64,000 bases of DNA, taken from NCBI GenBank assembly GCA_023150555.1, contig JAKLKQ010000002.1:1-64000 (forward strand), read 5' to 3'. This stretch comes from Planctomycetota bacterium (GTDB taxonomy: Bacteria; Planctomycetota; SZUA-567; H5-PLA8). The first letter of the stretch is position 1, and the number at the start of each line of letters is the position of its first letter. A program made the translations under genes and the position numbers. The notes under the pieces were generated by a model that saw only the letters and a list, made by a program, of their open reading frames with translations, was not told the DNA's origin and did no database searches. This document shows, piece after piece, positions 16,118 through 23,676 of the stretch.

Positions 16118-17263
16118 TCAGAGCTTCACTTCGCAGCCGCGTTCGGCGCTCTCGAGCAGCGCTTCCATCATCTCCTGCACGATCAGGCCGTGGCGCAGGG
16201 GAGCCTCGCACTTCACGCCGTCGAGGATGCATTCGATAAAGTGGTCCGCAATCCTCTCGAAGCCGCCCACCGCCGTCTTCGGGCGGGTGACGACTTCGTC
16301 GACGGGCATGCCGTTCTCGGTCCTGTAGACCGTCAGCGGATCCAGCTTCGCGCCGGCCTCGGTGCCGAAGAGTTCGATGTTCAACTCTTCCTTCTGATGC
16401 GACGCCCAGAAGCTCTCGATCTGCAGCCCCGCGCCGTTCTTGAAGCGGATGAAACCGCCGCCGTAGTCGTCGCTCTCGTAGTGCTTGTACGTCTCCTGCC
16501 CCACGTCGCGGAAACCCCAATAGCCCTTGCCGCGCGGGCCGAACTTGGCGCCGGCAACGCCCAGCACGCGTTCGGGCACCGGCTGCCCCATCAGCCACCA
16601 GACCGCGTCGAGCACGTGCACGCCCATGTCGCGGAATGCGCCGCCGCCTTTTTTCAGGAAGCCCAGGCTCCAGCCGGGAATCCCGCTGCGGCGCACGCTG
16701 CGCGCGCGGGCGTAGTAGATCTGGCCGAGTTTGCGTTTGCGCGAGCGCTGCCCCAGCCACTGCACGTCCGGGCCGAAGCGCGTGCTGAGCGACATCATGT
16801 TCACGACGCCGGCCTTCTCGGCTTCGGCGACGAGTTCCTGCGCGGGGCCCAGCGCCTCGGCGAGGGGCTTGGTGACGAGCACGTGCTTGCCGTTGCGCAC
16901 GGCCTCGAGCGCGATCGGCACGTGGAACTGGTTGGGCGTGCCGACGAAGACCGCGTCGATGTCGGGGTCCTTGCACATCTCCTTGTAATCGCTGTAGTAG
17001 GCCACCGGCGAGCCGAGTTCCTTCGCGAACTCTTCCATCAGCGGGCGCTGCAGGTCGCAGAGCGTCGTCACCGCGCCGCGCGGGTGCTTGTGGAGAGGCC
17101 GGCCGTTGGTGCGGCCGATGCCCATGCCGACGATGCAGATGCGCACCTTGCCTTCCTTGCCGCCGGGCTTGCGCTTCTTCGCTGCGGGCTTCTTCGCCGC
17201 CTTGACCGCCCCGACTGCCTTCTTCCTCGTCTTCACCGCACTCGCCGCCTTGCGCGCAATCAT
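16118..17263 (-). CDS. Gfo/Idh/MocA family NAD(P)-dependent oxidoreductase with histone H1-like N-terminal tail
   Basis: 381 residues. After a tail of about 35 residues made almost only of Lys, Ala, Arg, Val, Gly and Pro (KKAVGAVKAAKKPAAKKRKP) comes a Rossmann fold (RICIVGMGIGR, DAVFVGTPNQFHVPIA, GKHVLVTKPLA with the conserved Lys-Pro pair) and the C-terminal alpha/beta substrate domain (GAFRDMGVHVLDAVWW, GGGFIRFKNGAGLQIES). Substrate is unknown; the family acts on sugars and inositols. The start at 17263 has AAGGA upstream. The tail resembles eukaryotic H1 C-termini and may bind nucleic acid or another polyanion; it is not needed for the fold. Confidence 0.9.
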   Translation of the reverse strand: MIARKAASAVKTRKKAVGAVKAAKKPAAKKRKPGGKEGKVRICIVGMGIGRTNGRPLHKHPRGAVTTLCDLQRPLMEEFAKELGSPVAYYSDYKEMCKDPDIDAVFVGTPNQFHVPIALEAVRNGKHVLVTKPLAEALGPAQELVAEAEKAGVVNMMSLSTRFGPDVQWLGQRSRKRKLGQIYYARARSVRRSGIPGWSLGFLKKGGGAFRDMGVHVLDAVWWLMGQPVPERVLGVAGAKFGPRGKGYWGFRDVGQETYKHYESDDYGGGFIRFKNGAGLQIESFWASHQKEELNIELFGTEAGAKLDPLTVYRTENGMPVDEVVTRPKTAVGGFERIADHFIECILDGVKCEAPLRHGLIVQEMMEALLESAERGCEVKL

Positions 17264-17349
17264 GGAAGTCCGTCCTTTTCGTGAAAGGCCTGTTCCGAAT
17301 CGAAGCACCTTGATCCCCGGACTGTAGATCGGCCCGGACTTTTTTCAAT

Positions 17350-17377
17350 TTCGCATTCGCGATCCTGCTCCCATAAT
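17350..17377 (+). promoter_or_regulatory. Promoter predicted to give a leaderless fmt mRNA
   Basis: TTCGCA (17350-17355), a 16-base spacer and CATAAT (17372-17377). The ATG at 17384 lies seven bases after the -10, at the expected transcription start, and no Shine-Dalgarno sequence precedes it. Confidence 0.45.
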
Positions 17378-17383
17378 CCCGCC

Positions 17384-18388
17384 ATGCGCATCGTCTTTGC
17401 CGGTACGCCCGAGTACGCTGTGCCCAGCCTGCAGGCGCTGGCGGGCTACGGCGCGGGCCACCAGGTCATCGGCGTCGTCACGCAGCCCGACCGAGCCCGC
17501 GGCCGCAGCAGGCAGCCTCTGCCGCCGCCCGTCAAGGTCGCCGCGCGGGCACTGGGCCTGAAGGACGACGTCATCTTCCAGCCCAAGTCGATCAACGAGC
17601 GCGCGACGCTGGACGCCCTGCGCGCGCTCGCCCCGGACCTTCTCTGCGTGGTCGCCTACGGCGGACTGCTGAAGGACGAGGCCCTGGCGCTCGCGAAACT
17701 CTACCCGATCAACGCGCACGGGTCGCTGCTGCCGCGCCACCGCGGGGCGGCACCCATCGCCGCCGCCATCTCCGCCGGCGACGCCGAGACCGGCGTCAGC
17801 ATCATGAAGATGGAGCGCGGCCTGGACAGCGGCCCGGTGATGCTGCAGCGCGAGATAGCCATCCAGCCCGACGACACGGCCGGCACGCTGCACGACAAAC
17901 TCGCCGCGCTGTCCGCGACGTGCTTCCGCGACGCGCTGCGCCTGATCGGCGAAGGCCACGCGCACTTCGCGGCCCAGGACGAGTCGCAGGCCACGTACGC
18001 GCCGAAACTGAGCAAGGACAGCGGGCGGCTGGACTGGACCAGACCCGCCGCGGTGCTGGAACGCCACGTGCGCGCGATGACGCCATGGCCCGGCGCATGG
18101 ACCACCATCGCCGCGCCGGACGGTTCGGCACCCAAGCGCCTGCGCGTGCATGCCGCGGCGCTGCCCAAACAACCTCCTTCCCAACGCCCTGCACCCGGCG
18201 AAGCCGAGTCGCTCGAGACGAAGGACCCGCAAGGCTGCGAAACGACGGCGCTGTGCGCCGGCTGCAGCGACGGCGGGGCGCTCCTTCTTCTGGCGGTTCA
18301 GGCCGAAGGCGCGAAGGCGATGGGCGTTCGTGAGTTCCTCAACGGTGCGGGCCGACCCTACGCCGGCGGCTGCCGGCTGGGCGCATGA
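17384..18388 (+). CDS. fmt: Methionyl-tRNA formyltransferase
   Basis: 334 residues. The N-terminal formyltransferase domain carries the catalytic residues Asn110 and His112 (INAHGSLLPRHRGAAPI) and Asp148 (MERGLDSGPVML). The C-terminal OB-like domain begins near TYAPKLSKDSGRLDW and continues through ERHVRAMTPWPGAW. It formylates initiator Met-tRNA with 10-formyl-THF. The peptide deformylase gene often found beside it is not in the window. No ribosome-binding site is visible before the ATG. The stop overlaps the next start as ATGA. Confidence 0.96.
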   Translation: MRIVFAGTPEYAVPSLQALAGYGAGHQVIGVVTQPDRARGRSRQPLPPPVKVAARALGLKDDVIFQPKSINERATLDALRALAPDLLCVVAYGGLLKDEALALAKLYPINAHGSLLPRHRGAAPIAAAISAGDAETGVSIMKMERGLDSGPVMLQREIAIQPDDTAGTLHDKLAALSATCFRDALRLIGEGHAHFAAQDESQATYAPKLSKDSGRLDWTRPAAVLERHVRAMTPWPGAWTTIAAPDGSAPKRLRVHAAALPKQPPSQRPAPGEAESLETKDPQGCETTALCAGCSDGGALLLLAVQAEGAKAMGVREFLNGAGRPYAGGCRLGA

Positions 18389-20229
18389 ACGCGACGCTCG
18401 GCCACGATGACGCGCCGACGCTGCGCTGGCTGTGGCTGCTGGCGCTGACCCCGGCGCTGGTGTGGGGCTGCTGGCGCGCGCCGTTCTCCAGCCACGACGA
18501 CGTGCTGTACGTGAAGGCCAATCCGCTGCTGGCGCCGGACGCGCCGCATTCCGGCGCCTTCACCACCGACCGGCTGAGCCTGGTCTACGGCTACCCGCTG
18601 ACGACGCTGAGTTGGCGCTTCGACCGCGCGGTCTGGGGCAACCTTCTGCAAAGCGTATGCGGCCCCGACGCCTGGCCGGCGGGCATCCGCATCACGAATC
18701 TGCTGTTGCACGCGCTGGCGGCGTGGTTCGTGTGGGCCTCCGCGCGGCGGCTGGGCGCGGGCGGCGGCGTGGCGGCGTTTGCCATGGCAGGCTTCGCGCT
18801 GCATCCAGCGGCGTGCGAGAGCGTCTGCTGGACGGTGCAGCGCAAGAACGTGCTGGCCGCGTGCCTGGCGCTGGGCGCGCTGTGGGCTTACGTGCGCGCG
18901 CGCAATCCGCTCGGCGGCCTCCTTGCAATCCTCTTCTACGCCGGCGCGTTGAGTTCGAAGCCCAGTGCGCTGGGCATCTTCCCCATCGTCGGGGGCTGGG
19001 AACTGCTCGGCCGGCCCGGCTCGTCCGAGTCGCGCCCGATCCAGTACGCGTGGCGAGGGGCGCTGCTAAGGCTGGCACCTTGGGTCGCGCTGACGGCGGC
19101 CAGCGTCTGGTTCGGGATGAAGACCTACGAGGAAGATTTGCTCGCGCCGCCCGGCGGCACGGTCTGGACGGCGATGTTGACCGACGTCTACGTGCTGCGG
19201 CGCTACGCGACGATGCTGCTGTGGCCCTTCGGACTGAGCGCCTACTACGGCATCGAGCCCGTCGCGACGCTGTCCGATGCGCGGCTGTGGGCAAGCGTAG
19301 GGATTCTGGCGGTGCTGGTCGGGGGCAGCGTCTGGCTGGCGCGCGAGCGGCGCCTGGCGCTCTTCGGCTGGGGCTGGTTCGTCGCCGCGATGCTCCCCAC
19401 GCTGAATCTCGTCGCGCTGACCGATTACATGCACGACCGCTGGGTGTACCTCTCCGCGCCGGGCTTCTACCTCGCGCTGGGCACCGGGTTGGCGGGCGCA
19501 CGCGAGCGCATGGCCGCGAGCGGCTTCCTGCTGCCGCGGCGCGCGGGCGGCGCCGCGCTGGTCGCGACCGCGCTACTGTTCGCCGCCGCGAGTCTCGAAC
19601 GCGGAGCGCTTTTCGGCGACACGTTCCGCCTCTTCGAGAACGCCGCGCGCAACGAGCCAACCTCGGCGCACGCGCAGCTCTTCTACGCCGCCGAACTACG
19701 CACAGCCGCGCTGAATGCGCGCGCGGCGGGCCGCCCGGACGAAGCGCAGCGACTCGACGACGCGGCGCTCGTACACCAGGAACTAGGCATCGGCGCGCAG
19801 GACCTCGACCGCGTACTGCACCGCACCCACGCGCGCATCGATCTCGCCGGGATGTACTTCGAACGCGGGCGATATGACGAGGCCGAAACGCAGCTGCACA
19901 CCGTCACGCAGTCGGGCACGCGCCTGCACCGCGAGGACTACGTGCGCGCGTACGAGTTGCTCGGGCGCTGCGCGCTGCGCGCCGGGCGGTACGACGAGGC
20001 CAAGGCGCAACTGAAGCGTGCGCTGGGCGAAGCCCCCGATTCGGCCTTCTGCATTCTGTACCTCGCGCAGACGCTGTTCCAGCGGGCGAAGGCGAACGGC
20101 GACGCGCTGCTGCGCGCCGAGGCCGCCGCAGTGCTGGGGAAGATCGATCCGGCGAAGCTGCGCGATGCATCGGAGCGGCTCCTTTTGGAGGAACTCCGCG
20201 CTCAGACCGCCGAGGGGACGGCCCCGTAA
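18385..20229 (+). CDS. TMTC-like GT-C fold membrane protein with C-terminal TPRs
   Basis: 614 residues with about nine to eleven membrane helices over the first 400 residues, then a soluble region (about 430-600) of TPR-like helices (RIDLAGMYFERGRYDEAETQL, ALRAGRYDEAKAQLKRALGEAP). An acidic pair, Asp38-Asp39, in the first extracytoplasmic loop and the block LHPAACESVCWTVQRKNVLA match the TMTC/GT-C O-mannosyltransferase-like families seen in planctomycetes and other bacteria. It may transfer sugar from a lipid carrier to exported proteins; donor and acceptor are unknown. It is coupled to fmt by ATGA, but I see no functional link beyond co-expression. Confidence 0.78.
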   Translation: MNATLGHDDAPTLRWLWLLALTPALVWGCWRAPFSSHDDVLYVKANPLLAPDAPHSGAFTTDRLSLVYGYPLTTLSWRFDRAVWGNLLQSVCGPDAWPAGIRITNLLLHALAAWFVWASARRLGAGGGVAAFAMAGFALHPAACESVCWTVQRKNVLAACLALGALWAYVRARNPLGGLLAILFYAGALSSKPSALGIFPIVGGWELLGRPGSSESRPIQYAWRGALLRLAPWVALTAASVWFGMKTYEEDLLAPPGGTVWTAMLTDVYVLRRYATMLLWPFGLSAYYGIEPVATLSDARLWASVGILAVLVGGSVWLARERRLALFGWGWFVAAMLPTLNLVALTDYMHDRWVYLSAPGFYLALGTGLAGARERMAASGFLLPRRAGGAALVATALLFAAASLERGALFGDTFRLFENAARNEPTSAHAQLFYAAELRTAALNARAAGRPDEAQRLDDAALVHQELGIGAQDLDRVLHRTHARIDLAGMYFERGRYDEAETQLHTVTQSGTRLHREDYVRAYELLGRCALRAGRYDEAKAQLKRALGEAPDSAFCILYLAQTLFQRAKANGDALLRAEAAAVLGKIDPAKLRDASERLLLEELRAQTAEGTAP

Positions 20230-20336
20230 CGTCCCCGTGTGGCTTTGATAATACAACCCGTTTAAAAACAATTACTTACATGATAGCGATAATGCGGTCC
20301 CGCCCGGGAATAAGGCTAGGAGGGCCTGCCCCGCCT

Positions 20337-20345
20337 TGCTATAAT
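20337..20345 (+). promoter_or_regulatory. Extended -10 promoter element before the secretin/pilus gene run
   Basis: TGCTATAAT is a perfect extended -10 (TGN-TATAAT). No good -35 is seen 17 bases upstream, as is tolerated with an extended -10. It lies about 95 bases before the start of the signal peptidase-like gene and may drive the whole 20.4-28 kb run. Confidence 0.5.
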
Positions 20346-20441
20346 CACCTGTGCATTTTGAGTTTAGCTTGAGCATCTGCGGGCCGGCGGCCAAGTGACT
20401 TGGCGCTGGACGATGGGTTTAACCTTATCTGGAGTTTGAAG

Positions 20442-21098
20442 TTGCAGACAGGCGAGGGTCCGGCTTCCCAGCCGCAAGGGGCCCAGCCCCCCGAAGCACC
20501 GAAGCCGGCGCCTGCGGCGCCCGGCAGCGCGCTGGCAGCGCTGAAGAAGCGCTATGAAGAACGCGCGCAGGCCGAAAAGCCAGCGCCCCCGGCCTGGAGG
20601 CGTTGGATCCGCCCCGCAGGCTATCTGGCCGTGCTGGGGATGATCGTGTGGGCGGTGCGGAGCTACACGCTCTACACGTTCCCCGCGGACGGCACGAACA
20701 TGGTGCCGCTGTACGCACCGGGTGCGCGGGTGCTGGTCCATGTGGGCTTCCGCACGCCGGAGAAGCTGCACCGCGGCGATTGCGTGCTGATCGAGATCCA
20801 GGTGCAAGGACGGGCCGTGCGGATGGTTTCGCGCATCGTGGCACTGCCCGGCGAACGGGCGAGCGTCACGGACGGGAAGCTGAGCATCAACGGCAAGCCG
20901 TTCATCGAGGAGTACCTCGCGACGGCCATCGTCGAGAAGCCGCGCGGGAGCAGGGAAGAAGTGACGGTGCCGGAAGACGGGCTGTATGTGCTGAACGACG
21001 CGCGCAACAGCCCGGTGATGGACAGCCGGGACTTCGGGCCGGTGCGCGGCGGGCAAGTGATCGGGAAGGTAATCGCGACGGTCGGCGGTGGGGAATAG
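20442..21098 (+). CDS. Signal peptidase I-like (S26 fold) protein lacking both catalytic residues
   Basis: 218 residues: Pro/Ala-rich cytoplasmic segment, one membrane helix (about 57-77, GYLAVLGMIVWAV) and an S26-like periplasmic domain. The family landmarks are visible: the catalytic-Ser box reads GTNMVPLY with Asn86 where SMxP has Ser; the catalytic-Lys box reads SRIVALPGE with Ser130 where KRxxGxPGD has Lys; a DSRDFGPVRGGQVIGKV box follows. Both members of the Ser-Lys dyad are therefore replaced, so peptidase activity is unlikely. TTG at 20442 is preferred because GGAG lies seven bases upstream; TTGs at 20436 and 20400 are alternatives. It precedes the secretin gene by 30 bases, so a structural or preprotein-binding role in that complex is plausible. 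Confidence 0.75.
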   Translation: MQTGEGPASQPQGAQPPEAPKPAPAAPGSALAALKKRYEERAQAEKPAPPAWRRWIRPAGYLAVLGMIVWAVRSYTLYTFPADGTNMVPLYAPGARVLVHVGFRTPEKLHRGDCVLIEIQVQGRAVRMVSRIVALPGERASVTDGKLSINGKPFIEEYLATAIVEKPRGSREEVTVPEDGLYVLNDARNSPVMDSRDFGPVRGGQVIGKVIATVGGGE

Positions 21099-21128
21099 CC
21101 AGCCGGTTCGTTGGGGGGGTTTGCAGAC

Positions 21129-23567
21129 ATGACCTTGCGGCTTCAGATTCGAGATCTCATCCCCGCACTGCTGCTGGCAGGCCTGGCCGTGCACGCTCCG
21201 CACGTACTGGCAGAAGACGCCGGCCAGGGCGACGAGGCCGGCGACGGCGCCGCGCCCGCGCAACCCGCCGAAGGCGAGCGCCCGCGCATCCGCTACTGGC
21301 TCCAGGATCCGCAGGAGACCACGCCCGCAGCCAACGACACGCCCGCGCCTGCGAAGGACGAGGGCAAGGACGAGGCCAAAGCCGTCCAATCCAGTCTTAA
21401 GACCGGCCGCACGGCCGAAGAACGCCGCGAGGCGGTGCGCGCGCAGTTCAAGAGCATGATCAAGAGCGCCGAGAAGGCCTACGAAAACAAAGAATACATG
21501 CGCTGCGTACAGATCTGCCGCAACATCCTGACCGCCGACCCGAGCAACATCGAAGCAATCAAGTGGCTTCAGAAAGGCCACGCGAAGCTGGCCGAGGCCG
21601 ACGACGCGGTGGCCGTGGCCGCCGCCGAACGCAAGGGCCAGGAAGCGCTGCTGGAGTCGCAGGAACGCGAGGTCCGCCCGCCGGTGCGCATCCCCGAGGA
21701 GCGCCCGCACCTGGCCACTCGCACCGACGACCCCAGCCTGCCCGGCCGCAAGAAGATGGCCGACCGGATGAAGGAACCCATCAGCGTGGATTTCGCCGAC
21801 GCCGACCTGGCGTGGGTCTTCAACACGCTCTTCATCATGACCGGCATCAACATCGTCGCCGACCCGGCGGCCATCGAGGACAAGAAGCTGACCCTGCACG
21901 TCGAGGACCTGCCGCTGCAGGAGGTGCTCGATTTCGTCGTGCGCAACAACGACGGGATTCAGTACTCGGTCACCGAGCACGCGATCTGGATCACCGCGAC
22001 CAGCAGCGACGACCTGAAGAAGCTGATGAAGCTGAAGGTATACCCCATCCACCACGGGCTGATGACCAGCCAGGGGCTGGGCAACAACTCCCGCAACCGC
22101 CAGACGCGCACCAGTTCGGGCGGATCCGGCTCGAACAGCCGCATCAACAACCAGAACAACAACCGGGGCGGCGGCGGGGGTGGCGGCGGCGGCGGACAAC
22201 AGGGCCAAGGCCAGAACCAGGGCAGCTACCTAGAGGTGATGCTGAAGTGGCTGCAGGACCAGAAGGACCCGCAGACCTTCCCCGACGGCAGCCAGTACCT
22301 GATCGACCTGCAGTCGAACCAGCTGGCCGTACTGACCACGCCGGCCGGGCACGCCAAGATCGAAGAGATCCTGGACGCCTTCGACCAGCCGGCGCTGCAG
22401 GTGCTGATCAAGGCGCGCTTTCTGGACATCGCGCTGGAGAAGAACAACGCGCTGGGCATCAACGTCGAACGCGTCAACACGCGCGTCGACGAGCCGCGCA
22501 ACCCGTTCCGCACCTTCGACCTGGCCGGCACCACGCCCACCGACGTGCTGAGCACTCTCGGCACCGGCACCAGCCTGGTGATCAAGGGCCTGCGCACCGA
22601 TCCGCAGTTCTCCGTCACCCTGAACGCGCTGCTGAACCACCGCAACACGCGCATTCTCAGCGAGCCCCAGATCCTGGCCGTCAACAACAAGGAAGCCATG
22701 ATCGACGTGACGACGTTCTTCAGCTTCATCACCGACCTGCGCGAAGTCACCACCACCGACTTCGGCGGCGACGGCACCTCGGCTTCGCGCGTGGCCGCCT
22801 TCGTGCCCGAGTTCGACCAGGAGGAAGTCGGCTTTACGCTGAACGTCACGCCCAGCGTCGGCCGCGACCTCAAGACCATCAACCTGCACCTCAAGCCCAT
22901 CATCGACAGCCTGGCCCAAGGCCAGAACGTGGGCGACTTCCAGACCTTCGAGGTCGTAGATACCGAGGACGGCACGGCCACCCCGCCCGTCATCAAGCAA
23001 CCGGTGATCGACACCACCGAGTTGGAGACCGACGTGGTGCTGGAGGACAACGGTTACGTCATCATCGGCGGGCTGATCCGCAACCGCTGGGAGACCGTCG
23101 AGCGTAAGATCCCCGGCCTGCACCGCATCCCGGGCCTGGGGCACCTCTTCAAGTCCAAGACCAGCCAGCGCCTGACCAGCAACCTCGTCGTCATCGTCGA
23201 AGCGCAGATCATCACGCCGCGCGGGCGCCACTACCACACCGCGCCCTATCCGGACGATCCGGACATCCGCGAAGGAGGCGTCAACCGCGCTCCAGGCCAG
23301 GTCACCGAAACACGCCATTCGCCCGAGGTGAACAATGCCCTGGGCCTGCCGGCCATCCCGCAGGACTACGGCGACACCGCGCGTCCCATGTCGGGCGCCG
23401 TGAACATGGGCTATGGCGCCGGCTGGCAGGTGCCGCAGGAAGAGCCCGTCGACGGCCGCCCCGCGCCGAAGGCCGTAGCCTTGAGCGCCGAGCCCGAAGC
23501 GCCGGCCGAGTCCGCCGAACCGGACCCCAGCAAGCCCCAGCCCCGCGCGACCCTCGTTAAACCTTGA
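21129..23567 (+). CDS. pilQ: PilQ/GspD-type secretin
   Basis: 812 residues: signal peptide (IPALLLAGLAVHAPHVLAED), a low-complexity region, a short TPR-like helical region (about 110-155), N-domains (ISVDFADADLAWVFNTLFIMTG, DLPLQEVLDFVVRNNDG), an Asn/Gly-rich hinge (about 320-360), a second N-domain and the secretin barrel (ILSEPQILAVNNKEAMIDV, QEEVGFTLNVTPSVG, NGYVIIGGLIRNR, IPGLHRIPGLGHLFKS). Secretins form the outer-membrane gate of type IV pili and type II secretion. The C-terminal 100 residues are a disordered Pro/Glu/Ala tail. ATG at 21129 has a run of G nine bases upstream. The position before PilM/N/O/P-like genes favours a pilus-type complex. Confidence 0.88.
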   Translation: MTLRLQIRDLIPALLLAGLAVHAPHVLAEDAGQGDEAGDGAAPAQPAEGERPRIRYWLQDPQETTPAANDTPAPAKDEGKDEAKAVQSSLKTGRTAEERREAVRAQFKSMIKSAEKAYENKEYMRCVQICRNILTADPSNIEAIKWLQKGHAKLAEADDAVAVAAAERKGQEALLESQEREVRPPVRIPEERPHLATRTDDPSLPGRKKMADRMKEPISVDFADADLAWVFNTLFIMTGINIVADPAAIEDKKLTLHVEDLPLQEVLDFVVRNNDGIQYSVTEHAIWITATSSDDLKKLMKLKVYPIHHGLMTSQGLGNNSRNRQTRTSSGGSGSNSRINNQNNNRGGGGGGGGGGQQGQGQNQGSYLEVMLKWLQDQKDPQTFPDGSQYLIDLQSNQLAVLTTPAGHAKIEEILDAFDQPALQVLIKARFLDIALEKNNALGINVERVNTRVDEPRNPFRTFDLAGTTPTDVLSTLGTGTSLVIKGLRTDPQFSVTLNALLNHRNTRILSEPQILAVNNKEAMIDVTTFFSFITDLREVTTTDFGGDGTSASRVAAFVPEFDQEEVGFTLNVTPSVGRDLKTINLHLKPIIDSLAQGQNVGDFQTFEVVDTEDGTATPPVIKQPVIDTTELETDVVLEDNGYVIIGGLIRNRWETVERKIPGLHRIPGLGHLFKSKTSQRLTSNLVVIVEAQIITPRGRHYHTAPYPDDPDIREGGVNRAPGQVTETRHSPEVNNALGLPAIPQDYGDTARPMSGAVNMGYGAGWQVPQEEPVDGRPAPKAVALSAEPEAPAESAEPDPSKPQPRATLVKP

Positions 23568-23598
23568 GCCGCAGGGGCGCCAAAGGCGTCTAAAGGAA

Positions 23599-23628
23599 TG
23601 ACCGCGCCCCCCTCTGGGCGGTTATACT
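23599..23628 (+). promoter_or_regulatory. Weak candidate promoter before the pilM-like gene
   Basis: TATACT (23623-23628) with TGACCG (23599-23604) 18 bases upstream, in the 109-base gap after the secretin gene. It could add an internal promoter to the pilus run; the -35 match is poor. Confidence 0.25.
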
Positions 23629-23676
23629 GTAAGGAGCGCAGGACCGACGTGTGAAGGTTTCGAGGGCTAGGTAGCG

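Noticed and set aside
16035-16328. Plus-strand open frame in the spacer downstream of putA
   Set aside because: It runs through the repeat tract and then antisense to the oxidoreductase; no supporting start signal or family similarity.
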